DNA of 64,000 nt. Source: Synchiropus splendidus (Eukaryota > Chordata > Actinopteri > Syngnathiformes > Callionymidae). How positions within the stretch are numbered: the first letter of the stretch is position 1; each line of letters begins with the position of its first letter. Shown here one piece after another: positions 13,536 to 25,788 of this stretch. Below the pieces are notes generated by a model that did no database searches, was not told where the DNA came from, and was given only the letters and a program-made list of their open reading frames with translations. The stretch spans positions 2,184,937-2,248,936 of the forward strand of contig NC_071334.1 in the NCBI RefSeq assembly GCF_027744825.2, given 5' to 3'. The position numbers and the translations under genes were made by a program.

Positions 13536-14760
13536 CAGGATGACTCAGAAGATCAAAGTGACTCATCGATAACAAGTCATTCAGGTGATCAAACTGACTT
13601 TCAGAAGGGACTCAGGGAATCCAAGTGATTTAGTAACCCAGATTCTTGGCAATGAGTTGCACATCTCTAATGCACTGTCCAACCCCAGTGACTCAAAAGA
13701 TCAGAGTGACTCAATAACACATCATACAGTATTAAGGGGGAGTGTCTTCTCCATTTGGTTTACTAGATCCACGTGACTCAAAAGATCAAGGCGACTCTCC
13801 ACCACATCTTTATTCTGTGGAATATTCACAGAGATTCGAGATGCTCTACTTCCACAAGCCGACACATCCGAGGTGACTCAGGTGGTCAAAGTGATTCGTT
13901 GGCACATGGTTACCAGTAAATTCAAATAAATGACTCAACAAACAGCCTGAGTGACTCGCTATTTGAACGCCTGGCAAGACAAAGCAGTCTGAAAAATGAC
14001 TTGCTTGAGTCGCATGTATTGAGGCATTATCACAGTTGTCCAAGGATCCGAGTGACCAGAGATTCTGGGACTCAGTGGTAAACTCTCTCTCTCACAGTGG
14101 ACTCAGGATCAGAGTGACTCATCAACAAGCTCACTATGTGAATTCGAGAAATGAAATCTTAACAGCGAGTCTGAAAATGATTGTTCTGACACAAGTGAAT
14201 CGTTTATCTGACACGTGTATCAAAACAAACTGACTCAGCAGATCACAGTGGCTGGAGCTTCTCTTTTAGAAATGATGAATCGAGTCTCACAGTCTTGCTT
14301 GGCGACAGATCCAACTGACTCCCAGGATCAAAACCATTCACGAACCTAACAAAATGGAATCTCGAAAACAGTTTGAGCTGCACATCCCTGATACTGGAGG
14401 ACCTCAATGAGCCAAAAGACAAAATATTCTGTTGTATATTGAAGCAATGGAAAAAACAAACAAAGAAAAAACGGCCTCTTAAAATGACAGATAGATCCAA
14501 GTGACTCAGAAGTGAAAAAGACTCATTAACCAGAGTTTATCAGAATATTAGAAGACATGACTCTTTAAAAGGGATTGGAATCTGAAATGACATGACTGGA
14601 CAGATCCAAGTGCAGACTCTTCAACCCCAGATGAGAGGCTCTTGAAAATGATTCAAGGGTCAAAGTGACACTTCAAAAACGATTGGAGTGGCACCTTTTG
14701 AATTGCAAACTCAGGTGAGTCAAAGATTCTCATGACGGAGTGACTCACTTCTGAGACTGG
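13536..14760 (+). repeat. Degenerate repeat field rich in TGACTCA
   Basis: Decayed units built around AAGTGACTCA plus a GATC-containing spacer recur through 1.2 kb. The exact heptamer TGACTCA/TGAGTCA occurs at 13541, 13559, 13689, 13707, 13774, 13874, 13931, 14115, 14231, 14502, 14716 and 14741, with many one-base variants between. Spacing is irregular (18 to 270 bp), so this is an old minisatellite. The heptamer is also the AP-1 consensus. Confidence 0.75.
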
Positions 14761-15330
14761 AGTGAGAATGGGGTGACACTTTGGTGATGCCGATCCGAGG
14801 GACTCATTAACCTGTGAGTTGAGAGACAAGGAAAGCCTGTTGGTCGCTGCTCTTTGTTCCCACAGAAGCATCTTTGTGTCGCTGCCTTCGCTCCTCTGTT
14901 CAGTTGTTTTACTGCCAGATGAGGATGTCAGGGGCAGGTCACCATTCATTCAGAGTGTTGCTCCAACAAGGTTGCTCTTTTGTGGCTTGCAAAGTTCTCC
15001 TCAACTCCTCCAAGGATCTTTTCTGTGCGGCAGCAGGATGAGGAGTTTCTTTTGTTCTCCCCATCTATAAGCGCCTATACTGGGCTGCTGCCGTGCAGCG
15101 CCTTTGTGCCTGACGGAAGAGCGTCCCACAGCGCCCCCTGCTGCCCGTCCGAGGAACCGCCGTTTCTTTGTTCCCGCTCGCCACTGCAGGTGTCGCTCCT
15201 GAACAAAGGCTCACACGCGCGCGCACACGCTGAAGATCAGACCCAAACATCATGATCAGTTTGGTCAAGAGTTGATTCAGTAGCTGTTTTACCAGAAGAC
15301 AGGCAGCTCGTGTACCTGTGATGGCTCAGG

Positions 15331-15482
15331 GAGGTGTGTGTGTGTGTCCGTGTGTGTGTGTGTTGTATCAACACTGACGCACACTGTCGCCACAGAGGTA
15401 CAACGGGTGAATCCCCTGAGATTGGTCGAGCATGAGAACAAAATTAGCGCGCTCTCTTTCACACTCACACACACACACACAC
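15331..15482 (+). repeat. TG and CA microsatellites facing each other
   Basis: A TG run at 15331-15364 and a CA run at 15465-15482 are separated by about 100 bp, so single strands could pair into a hairpin. No gene is seen. Confidence 0.75.
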
Positions 15483-15589
15483 GTCACACTCCCAATGTTT
15501 GTTCCAACAACCTCCACGTTAATGGCTTTGCTGTGAAACACACTGATTATTCCGGCGATGCAAGGCGTGTGCGTGCGTGCGCGGTTCAC

Positions 15590-15925
15590 TGACTCGCATG
15601 ATTCACCAGTTGGGTTTCTGTCATCGAGGTTTTGGTTGTTTGGAGTGTTCACCTCCTTCCTCCAAGTGCTGGTCAGGCGAGTCACACGACTCAAAAAAAG
15701 TGAGTCACTCACCGAGAAAATCTCCAGATACTGCATCACGACTTTTGAGCCATGTGACTCGCTCACTTCAAAGTGACTCGTTCACCCTGGATCGAGGGCG
15801 TTTGAAAATGAATCTGTCTCACTTGGTGACTCAAATAGAAGTGACTCGTTGAGCGATCAGTGATTTGAGTCTCACATCTGGAAGACGCCAACTGAAGAAG
15901 ATCAGAGTGAATGACTCATATTTCG
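15590..15925 (+). repeat. Second TGACTCA-rich repeat block
   Basis: Same repeat family as 13536-14760, interrupted by about 0.8 kb of unrelated sequence. Exact heptamers occur at 15701, 15827 and 15912, with GTGACTCG variants around them. Confidence 0.65.
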
Positions 15926-16056
15926 ATGACCCCACTGATACTCATGTCACCTAAGGACTGGAAAGAATGAGCGACCTGTTATCCCAATGCACGTGTTCAT
16001 CAAGAAGAGTGACTCTTTAAAGTGACTTGATTCGCAGTTCGAAGTCTATCACTGCT

Positions 16057-16408
16057 TCTCACCTGGACTCATTGCAGTTTGCCTACAGAGCCAACAGATC
16101 TGTGGACCATGCAGTGAACCAGGCCCTTCATTTCGTTCTGGAGCATCTGGACTGCCCAGGAACCTATGCCAGGATCCTGTTTGTGGACTTCAGCTCTGTC
16201 TTTAACACGATTCTTCCAGCTCTGCTTGAAGACCAGCTTCGCCAGCTGGACGTGCCTGACTCCCTCTGCAGATGGATGACAGACTTCCTGACCAGCCGGA
16301 GTCAGCGTGTGCAGCTGGGGACGACTGTCTCCGACACTCGGACCCTCAACATCGGGTCTCCTCAGGGCTGTGTTCTCTCTCCATGGCTCTTCTCTCTTTT
16401 GCTCAGTT
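16057..16408 (+). mobile_element. L2-type LINE reverse transcriptase fragment
   Basis: An open frame reads HLDSLQFAYRANRSVDHAV, then FVDFSSVFNTILPALL (RT motif A with its catalytic Asp) and GSPQGCVLSPWLFSLL (motif B). This is the middle of the polymerase domain of an L2/Maui-clade LINE. The YXDD box that should follow is absent because the copy breaks off at about 16408. The N-terminal half is also missing. It is dead but relatively young, since the frame is undamaged. Confidence 0.85.
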
Positions 16409-17562
16409 TTCGCTCAGACTTCGTGAGGGCCCCATAAATGAAGGCAAAGGGCCGCATATGGCCCCCGAGCCGTACTTTGTCCTGGCCTAGTCCAGATGGT
16501 GGAGAGAGCCGGAGCGTGAGGAACTCCAGAGCCGATGGTCTCCTGGGACGAGGGTGTGGAGCAGCAGGTTGGAGCCACCTCAACATTCCAGCTTGTAATG
16601 AGCCTCCAGTGGCGATGAACGTATGGATCACAAAGACCTGTGAAATGCAAACAGGAACTCAGGGACCCCCAGATGAGCACGGTCACGTGGCTGCCCCCGG
16701 TGACTTGTCAGCAGCTCCTGGATCAGACCATGGTTTGGATTCGGCGCAGGGAAACCTCAGCGGAGAAGAAGGGAAAAGCCACTGAAGCAGGGGAGAAAAC
16801 GTTCGGCAGGTGAGCGACGTGAGAGAAGATCCCGGCTGGTCTCTCAAGAGACCCACTCTCGGCACGTGGGCCACATCCCAGCCGTGGACAATGGCCAACA
16901 CTGCCTCTTCAAAGGGTCGCTGATTTTGAGTGGACTAAGGGAGGAAATCGGATCAAACCGAACCCTCCAAAGCATGGCCGACGCGACTTTGGAGGTCTAG
17001 TTTCACTTTCCACCGTGGACCAACCCCAAACACCGGTGCTCCGGTTGTGCCACAGGAGCGCAGCGCGGTGGCGTCAGAAACCACGTTTGGTTTTGAACAG
17101 GACAAAGAGAAGGACGGCATCTGAGGAGGGGGCATGGAGGGAGGGTGGGCTCCACCTCCTGCAGGAGGATTCTATAAGTTCCTGAACAAAGACGGCGACC
17201 TCTGCCACCGACATCCCATTTCCAGTTGTCTAATAAAATCAGGGGTGACCCAGCGAGTCCCTTGTTAATGGTTATCATCTCCCTCACCCCCCTCCCCTCA
17301 CATGCCGGCCGTCCAGTGGGAGCCGACCTGATATTTACACAAAGACTCTGCCGCTGCTGCGGCGGCTGGAGAAGCTCCAGCTGCTGCTCTCACAAACACC
17401 AGGCTCCTCTGAAGACTTCATTTGCTGTATTAACATTCAAATCACGGCAGCCCATCAGAGAGGACAACATCGCCACTGATGCTTTGTTCCTGCTCAGCAG
17501 AGTCTTTCTTTTGGTTCAGTGACTTTGGATGGTTGGATAGAAACGTGGCTGCAAGAGTGTTC
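16409..17562. other. Gene-free stretch with possible hAT remnant
   Basis: 16430-16490 contains GGGCCGCATATGGCCCCCGA, a word style common in hAT element ends, directly after the LINE break. The rest shows no recognisable exon. The overlapping open frames at 16362-16785 have no family resemblance I can identify. Confidence 0.35.
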
Positions 17563-20500
17563 ATGGATGGATGGGTGGAAGTGAACGAGTGAACAGATGC
17601 ATGTTGGAAGCGAATGAATAGGTGCCAGGGTGGATGGATGGAAGTGAATGAGTGAATAGGTGCATGGATGGAAGTGAATGAGTGAATAGGTGCATGGATG
17701 GATGGATGGAAGTGAATGAGTGAATAGGTGCATGGATGGAAGTGAATGAGTGAATAGGTGCATGGATGGATGGATGGAAGTGAATGAGTGAATAGGTGCA
17801 TGGATGGATGGATGGAAGTGAATGAGTGAATAGGTGCATGGATGGAAGTGAATGAGTGAATAGGTGCATGGATGGAAGTGAATGAGTGAATAGGTGCATG
17901 GATGGATGGATGGAAGTGAATGAGTGAATCGATGCATGGATAGAAGTGAATGAGTGAATAGGTGCATGGATGGAAGTGAATGAGTGAATAGGTGCATGGA
18001 TGGAAGTGACTGAGTGAATAGGTGCATGGATGGAAGTGAATGAGTGAATAGGTGGATGGATGGAAGTGACTGAGTGAATCGATGCATGATGGAAGTGAAT
18101 GAGTGAATAGGTGCATGGATGGATGGATGGAAGTGAATGAGTGAATAGGTGCATGGATGGAAGTGACTGAGTGAATCGATGCATGGATGGATGGATGGAA
18201 GTGACTGAGTGAATAGGTGCATGGATGGAAGTGAATGAGTGAATAGGTGGATGGATGGAAGTGACTGAGTGAATAGGTGGATGGATGGAAGTGACTGAGT
18301 GAATCGATGCATGATGGAAGTGAATGAGTGAATAGGTGCATGGATGGATGGATGGAAGTGAATGAGTGAATAGGTGCATGGATGGAAGTGAATGAGTGAA
18401 TAGGTGCATGGATGGAAGTGAATGAGTGAATAGGTGCATGGATGGAAGTGAATGAGTGAATAGGTGTATGGATGGATGGATGGAAGTGAATGAGTGAATA
18501 GGTGCATGGATGGAAGTGACTGAGTGAATAGGTGCATGATGGAAGTGAATGAGTGAATAGGTGCATGGATGGAAGTGAATGAGTGAATAGGTGCAAGATG
18601 GAAGTGAATGAGTGAATAGGTGCATGGATGGAAGTGAATGAGTGAATAGGTGCAAGATGGAAGTGAATGAGTGAATTGATGCATGGATGTAAGTGAATGA
18701 GTGAATAGGTGCATGGATGTAAGTGAATGAGTGAATAGGTGCATGGATGGATGGATGGAAGTGAATGAGTGAATAGGTGCATGGATGGAAGTGAATGAGT
18801 GAATAGGTGCATGGATGGAAGTGACTGAGTGAATAGGTGCATGGATGGAAGTGAATGAGTGAATAGGTGCATGGATGGATGGATGGAAGTGAATGAGTGA
18901 ATAGGTGCATGGATGGATGGATGGAAGTGAATGAGTGAATCGATGCATGGATGAAAGTGAATGAGTGAATAGGTGCATGGATGGAAGTGAATGAGTGAAT
19001 AGGTGCATGGATGGAAGTGACTGAGTGAATAGGTGCATGGATGGATGGATGGAAGTGAATGAGTGAATAGGTGCATGGATGGATGGATGGAAGTGAATGA
19101 GTGAATCGATGCATGGATGGATGTGAATGAGTGAATAGGTGCATGGATGGAAGTGAATGAGTGAATAGGTGCATGGATGGAAGTGACTGAGTGAATCGAT
19201 GCATGGATGGATGGATGGAAGTGACTGAGTGAATCGATGCATGGATGGATGGATGGAAGTGACTGAGTGAATCAATGCATGGATGGAAGTGACTGAGTGA
19301 ATAGGTGCATGGATGGAAGTGACTGAGTGAATCGATGCATGGATGGATGGATGGAAGTGACTGAGTGAATCGATGCATGGATGGATGGATGGAAGTGACT
19401 GAGTGAATCAATGCATGGATGGAAGTGAATGAGTGAATAGGTGGATGGATGGAAGTGACTGAGTGAATAGGTGCATGGATGGATGGATGGAAGTGACTGA
19501 GTGAATCGATGCATGGATGGATGGATGGAAGTGACTGAGTGAATCAATGCATGGATGGAAGTGAATGAGTGAATAGGTGGATGGATGGAAGTGACTGAGT
19601 GAATAGGTGCATGGATGGATGGATGGAAGTGACTGAGTGAATAGGTGCATGGATGGAAGTGAATGAGTGAATAGGTGCATGGATGGAAGTGACTGAGTGA
19701 ATCGATGCATGGATGGATGGATGGAAGTGACTGAGTGAATCGATGCATGGATGGATGGATGGAAGTGACTGAGTGAATCAATGCATGGATGGAAGTGAAT
19801 GAGTGAATAGGTGGATGGATGGAAGTGACTGAGTGAATAGGTGCATGGATGGATGGATGGAAGTGACTGAGTGAATCGATGCATGGATGGATGGATGGAA
19901 GTGACTGAGTGAATAGGTGCATGGATGGAAGTGAATGAGTGAATAGGTGGATGGATGGAAGTGACTGAGTGAATCGATGCATGATGGAAGTGAATGAGTG
20001 ACTAGGTGCATGGATGGATGGATGGAAGTGAATGAGTGAATAGGTGCATGGATGGATGGATGGAAGTGAATGAGTGAATAGGTGCATGGATGGAAGTGAA
20101 TGAGTGAATAGGTGCATGGATGGAAGTGAATGAGTGAATAGGTGCATGGATGGAAGTGAATGAGTGAATAGGTGCATGGATGGATGGATGGAAGTGAATG
20201 AGTGAATAGGTGCATGGATGGAAGTGAATGAGTGAATAGGTGCATGATGGAAGTGAATGAGTGAATAGGTGCATGGATGGATGGATGGAAGTGAATGAGT
20301 GAATAGGTGCATGGATGGATGGATGGAAGTGAATGAGTGAATCGATGCATGGATGAAAGTGAATGAGTGAATAGGTGCATGGATGGATGGATGGAAGTGA
20401 ATGAGTGAATCGATGCATGGATGAAAGTGAATGAGTGAATAGGTGCATGGATGGATGGATGGAAGTGAATGAGTGAATAGGTGCATGGATGGAAGTGAAT

Positions 20501-20790
20501 GAGTGAATAGGTGCATGGATGGAAGTGAATGAGTGAATAGGTGCATGATGGAAGTGAATGAGTGAATAGGTGCATGGATGGAAATGAATGAGTGAATAGG
20601 TGCATGGATGGAAGTGAATGAGTGAATAGGTGCATGGATGGAAGTGAATGAGTGAATAGGTGCATGGATGGAAGTGAATGAGTGAATAGGTGCATGGATG
20701 GAAGTGAATGAGTGAATAGGTGCATGGATGGATGGATGGAAGTGAATGAGTGAATAGGTGCATGGATGGATGAATGGAAGAGAACGAGTC
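17563..20790 (+). repeat. 3.2-kb minisatellite, 30-bp unit
   Basis: A head-to-tail array of roughly 95-100 units. The basic 30-bp unit is GGAAGTGAATGAGTGAATAG plus GTGCATGGAT. Many units carry an extra GGATGGAT (38 bp), and a variant class has GTGACTGAGTGAATCGATGC. Variants are interspersed, with some higher-order blocks around 19.2-20.0 kb. End units (17563-17640 and 20760-20785) are the most diverged, as expected for an array homogenised from inside. All three minus-strand frames stay open for long distances, giving SFTSIHAPIH-type decapeptides. I treat these as by-products of the repeat, not as genes. Confidence 0.97.
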
Positions 20791-21342
20791 AGAGTTTCTG
20801 AGGAGCAGTAACCTGGAGGACCACTGAGTCTTGGTCCACATTTAAGACTCATCCAAAGGGAATAGATCGGCATGCGACGACTGCACTTTCTTCACTCAGG
20901 TCTCTCTCCTTTGTCCTTCAGACAGCCAACGCTCTCGTCTGCACCGCCGCACTCATGTTTCCTCCCACTCAGCCTCACCTCCAGCGTAATTGATGTTTGA
21001 TTTATTAAAGTTAATGAGCCTAATGCCATCTGTGGAGCAGCTGACACTCACTCGCAGAGACAGACAAAGGGCTGGTCTTCTCTCCTCCTCCGTGGCATCA
21101 AAAACAAGCTCCTGCATCTCTCCGTTCTTCTCTCTGCCGTGCTTTTTATGAGGTTCATATTTCAAGTATACGGCGCCCAGTGCAGTCAGTTCCGCTATAT
21201 GTGTCCTGTGATGAACGGCCCTCAGCCGCCTCCTTGTGTCCACTGAATCACAAATGTGTTTTTTACACACTTCTCCGATGAAATTTTTATTTGGAGATGC
21301 AGCTTCTGGAGGAGGCTTTATACTTGTGGCTGACGCTGGTTG
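20791..21342. other. Gene-free stretch between repeats
   Basis: No exon recognised. 20985-21045 has AT-rich homeodomain-like words (GTAATTGATG, AAAGTTAATGAG) that could be a small regulatory element; this is unsupported without comparison. Confidence 0.35.
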
Positions 21343-21560
21343 GTGAACAGACGGATGGATAGTGGAGGGGTGGATGAATAATGGATGGGTGGATGGATGG
21401 ATGGATGATGGGTGGTGGTTGGATGACGGAGGGGTGGGTGGATGGATGAATGGTGGATGATGGATAATGATGGATGGGTAGATGGATGGATGGATGGATG
21501 AATGTGGAAGAATAATGGATGGATGGATGGATGGCTGGATGAATGCCAGATGGATGGATG
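21343..21560 (+). repeat. Degenerate (GGAT)n microsatellite
   Basis: Imperfect GGAT/GGATGAAT repeats over about 215 bp. The motif overlaps in sequence with the spacer of the 30-bp minisatellite 0.6 kb to the left. Confidence 0.9.
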
Positions 21561-22778
21561 GACAGAAAGTGAAACCTGAGCGATGGAGAGCAGGAAGGGA
21601 GTGAGAGAGGTGGAGGCTGGGTTGGGGACCATCACATGTTCTGCTTGACTCGTTCCTCTCACATCCAGGCGAAGAAAACTAGTTACAGTTATCAGCTGCG
21701 TGTTCACTCGCATCACAAACAAACAGCGGAAACAAAAGAGAGGAGGAGGAGGAGGAGGAAGAGCCCTTCCTCATGGAGGTGGGAGGAGCCTGATCTCCAT
21801 CAGAGAAGGTGAGAGCGAGGTCCATGTGGCCAGTGCAAAGCAATAAAACAGCACCACCACGTTCCACTTGTATTGATCTATTTATTCACCCTTGAGAACC
21901 AGGATGAGTGATATGAGTGAGTCTGAGGTTTAGGTTCACTCACTTTTCATGTTTCTTTGCTTCATTTCCTGAATTTCTTTGATCTCCAGTCGATTATTTT
22001 ATTTGTAGTTAATTTTCAAATACTTTTTTTGAGGTTTAGACTTTTCTGATGGACATTTTTGGACGGACAAGGTCCAGTGCCACCATATTTCAGGCCATGT
22101 TTATACCGCATTTTATTTGATTGTTTCTATGATGATGGTGCATTTTTATTTTTTTTTATTTTCCGACATCAACCTCTTGAGTTTTGAAGGTGATGAGGAT
22201 TCATCTGTTGTATCTGTTCATAGTGTCACTCCGAGACAGCTTCATTTGCTTCATTTCATATTTTCATGTAATTATTTTGACTTTTTTTTTTTTCTATTTC
22301 CAGTGGTCAACTGTTTCCATTTGCTTTTTTTTAATTGGAAAAACAAAATCTGAGGATTTTTTTGGTTCTCACTCTCATTATGTTACAGTCATGATTTGTT
22401 AAGATAATTAATCTTATTTATTTTAAGCTTTGGGATCAACCTAAATATGATGACATTTTATTTTTGATTGATTTTTATTTTCTATTTTCCATTTGTGATG
22501 CAGACCCTTGTGCTCAGCAGCCATGTCCCGCAACAGTCAAAATGTATTATTTTATTGAGATATTTTTATTTCTTTGTTTTGACTGAGGCAACTGTGGAGC
22601 ACCGGCTCGTCTGTCAACAGCCTCTGTGTTTTTTGTGTGCTAACATGTATCTCGGCTAACTGCCAGTGCCGCTGAGCGTCAGCTAGCTTTAGCCTCCCTG
22701 GGGTTTTCTCCACTAAACGGAGTCTAAACAGAGTGAGACTTGCCGAGTCTGCGGAGAGCTGGAGGTGGGAATTGAAAG
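21561..22778. other. Gene-free AT-rich stretch
   Basis: 22000-22600 is T-rich with no supported exon. 21738-21762 is a short GAG/GGA run. Nothing else recognised. Confidence 0.4.
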
Positions 22779-24432
22779 TGGACGGAGGGGAGGACGGAGG
22801 GGAGGATGGAAGGGAGGACGGAGGGGAGGACGGAGAGGAGGATGAAGGAGAGGATGAAGGGGTGGACAGAGGAGAGGACAGAGGGGATGACAGAGGGGAG
22901 GACAGAGGGAAGGACGTAGGGGAGTACGTAGGGGAGGATGGAGGAGAGGACGGGGGAGTATTGAGGGGAGGATGAGTGAGGACGGGCGAGGACAAAGGGG
23001 AGGATGGAGAAGGACAGAGGAGGACGGAGGGAAGGACTGAGAGGAGGATGAAGGAGAGGATGGAGGGGAGGACAGGGTCAGGACAGGCAGGATGGTGGAG
23101 AGGAATGGGGAGGACTAGGTGGAGGACAGGGGAGGATGGTGGAGAGGACAGGGGAGGATGGTGGAGAGAACAGGGGAGGACTGAGTGGAGGACAGGGGAG
23201 GATGGTGGAGAGGACAGGGGAGGATGGTGGAGAGAACAGGGGAGGACTGAGTGGAGGACAGGGGAGGATGGTGGAGAGGACAGGGGATGACTGAGTGGAG
23301 GACAGGGGAGGATGGTGGAGAGGACAGGGGAGGATGGTGGAGAGAACAGGGGAGGACTGAGTGGAGGACAGGGGAGGACTGAGTGGAGGACAGGGGAGGA
23401 TGGTGGAGAGGACAGGGGAGGACTGAGTGGAGGACAGGGGAGGACTGAGTGGAGGACTGAGTGGAGGACAGGGGAGGATGGAGGGGAGGACAGGGGAGGA
23501 TGGTGGAGAGGACAGGGGAGGACTGAGTGGAGGACAGGGGAGGACGGTGGAGAGGACAGGGGAGGACTGAGTGGACGACAGGAGAGGACTGAGTGGAGGA
23601 CAGGAGAGGACTGAGGGGAGGACTGAGTGGAGGACATGGAAGGATGGAGGGGAGGACAGGGGAGGACGGAGAGGAGGATGAAGGAGAGGATGAAGGGGTG
23701 GACAGAGGAGAGGACAGAGGGGATGACAGAGGGGAGGACAGAGGGAAGGACGTAGGGGAGTACGTAGGGGAGGATGGAGGAGAGGACGGGGGAGTATTGA
23801 GGGGAGGATGAGTGAGGACGGGCGAGGACAAAGGGGAGGATGGAGAAGGACAGAGGAGGACGGAGGGAAGGACTGAGAGGAGGATGAAGGAGAGGATGGA
23901 GGGGAGGACAGGGTCAGGACAGGCAGGATGGTGGAGAGGACAGGGGAGGACTAGGTGGAGGACAGGGGAGGATGGTGGAGAGGACAGGGGAGGATGGTGG
24001 AGAGAACAGGGGAGGACTGAGTGGAGGACAGGGGAGGATGGTGGAGAGGACAGGGGATGACTGAGTGGAGGACAGGGGAGGATGGTGGAGAGGACAGGGG
24101 AGGATGGTGGAGAGAACAGGGGAGGACTGAGTGGAGGACAGGGGAGGATGGTGGAGAGGACAGGGGAGGACTGAGTGGAGGACAGGGGAGGACTGAGTGG
24201 AGGACTGAGTGGAGGACTGAGTGGAGGACAGGGGAGGATGGAGGGGAGGACAGGGGAGGATGGTGGAGAGGACAGGGGAGGACTGAGTGGAGGACAGGGG
24301 AGGATGGTGGAGAGGACAGGGGAGGACTGAGTGGAGGACAGGAGAGGACTGAGTGGAGGACAGGAGAGGACTGAGGGGAGGACAGGAGAGGACATGGAAG
24401 GATGGAGGGGAGGACAGGGGAGGATGGTGGAA
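22779..24432 (+). repeat. Purine-rich minisatellite with 836-bp higher-order duplication
   Basis: Repeats of GGAGGACAGGGGAGGA, GGACTGAGTGGA and GGATGGTGGAGA fill 1.65 kb, with the purine-rich strand always on plus. A complex segment starting near 22820 recurs 836 bp further on. For example, CGGGGGAGTATTGAGGGG occurs at 22951 and 23787, and both copies continue through the same GGGTCAGGACAGGCAGGAT landmark. The array therefore holds two long near-identical halves. Long minus-strand frames rich in Pro and Ser (SPPSSPVLHS type) are translations of the repeat and not genes. Confidence 0.95.
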
Positions 24433-25071
24433 GCAGCGTTGAGCCAGATCACACCAAACTAGCCTCCTGGCTAATAAACGGTATCGGAGCTGTGCGCTCG
24501 AGCGCTGGAGATGACGAGATTGAAAGCGGTGTCAGCGCAGCGCTCCATCAGTCAGCGGACAAAAGAGACTGCTGGGCCCAAGGCAGCGGCACCACGCTTC
24601 CTATCAGCCCTTCCTCCTCCTCCTCCTCCTCCTCCTCCTCCTCTCAAGCCACAATTAGCCACCACTTTACACTTTAGATTTATGGTCCCGGACCCGACCA
24701 CCGCCTAATGGAGCGGATTCATATTCACTGCTCACGTGTGATAAATGGAAGCGCGAGGGACACGATGAAGGTTAGAGGTGCCACACCGGCTGCCTGGCAT
24801 GCCGGGCTCCAGGAGAACGCACCAGGACCTGAAGGACGATAATGGAGTGCGTGATGAAGTCACTGGCGGGAGACAATTAGAGTTGTTATTGTGGCTGAGG
24901 GCGGCGTGACGGGACGTTCATCCGTCGCCATTTTTCTCTGTCTATGTGGGAGCGCTGCCACCGCGGGGCGTCGGGGGTCAGGACCGGTGTGAGCATAGAT
25001 CACCATCATCATCATCATCATCTCTGGCGCAGTCACACGCCGATCATGCGAGTCCTCACGTGACGCCAGTC
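24433..25071. other. Gene-free GC-balanced stretch
   Basis: No exon recognised. It contains a (CTC)n run at 24611-24644 and an (ATC)n run at about 25003-25022. The rest has mixed composition without repeats. Confidence 0.4.
24611..24644 (+). repeat. (CTC)n microsatellite
   Basis: About 11 units of CTC/TCC with one change near the end. Confidence 0.9.
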
Positions 25072-25440
25072 CCGCTCAGCTTCTTGACCAGGTTCTTTTG
25101 AGTCATGTTGCTGAGTGAATCTACGACCTTGCATGACTCAAATGGAGGCAAGTCAATTGACTCAGAAGACTGTGAAAGTGAGTCCCAGAGGTGAGTCCTC
25201 ATGACTTGAGTGCCGAGTGAAGCCTCAATTTTCAGTTGAGAAAAAGAGTCGGACTCAAAAGAAATACATATATGGGACTCGATGACTCGCAGTCGGAACA
25301 AAGCAGGTGTGAGTCTCTCAGTGTTGACCAGGTTTAACAAACAGGGAAGCATTAAAACTCCACAAAAGAGTCTTCCGACTCTCCAAAGAAAAAAGGAAAC
25401 TCGAGTCAGAAAGGGGTTTTTAATGACCACCAAGTCGCTC
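25072..25440 (+). repeat. Third TGACTCA-rich degenerate repeat block
   Basis: TGAGTCA/TGACTCA occurs at 25099, 25134 and 25158, with several GAGTC/GACTC variants to 25400. It looks like the same family as the blocks at 13.5 and 15.6 kb. Confidence 0.55.
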
Positions 25441-25788
25441 GCGCATGTCGTGTCAAGTGCTCAGGAGGGAGATCTGCGGCTGTCGCCCTGCAGCGCCGCC
25501 GATTACACTCCATCATACCGACCTCATTAAAGGACCTGTGCTTCTTAGCTTCTCCGTCTCTCCCGTCACTGGTGATGAAGAAGCGGCCTCCGGTCATTAA
25601 CCCTGGCAAGCCAGGGCGTGTGCGCGGAGGGACGGCCGCAGACCCCCGGTTATTAAGGGTTTAGCGGCTAACAAAGCCAGACAGGTGCGTCTCTGGCCCA
25701 GATGAAGGAGCGGCGGCTCAACGACAGCGTGGTGAGATTGTCATAACGCACAAGACGACCATTCAAGTGATATGGCGCGCAACTCATC

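Noticed and set aside
17563..20790. CRISPR-like regular repeat
   Set aside because: Units are directly adjacent with no unique spacers, and the genome is clearly eukaryotic.
17442..20873. Minus-strand His/Ser/Pro decapeptide-repeat open frames as genes
   Set aside because: All three frames are equally open because of the repeat unit, and ends fall at random flanking stops. Kept only as an observation.
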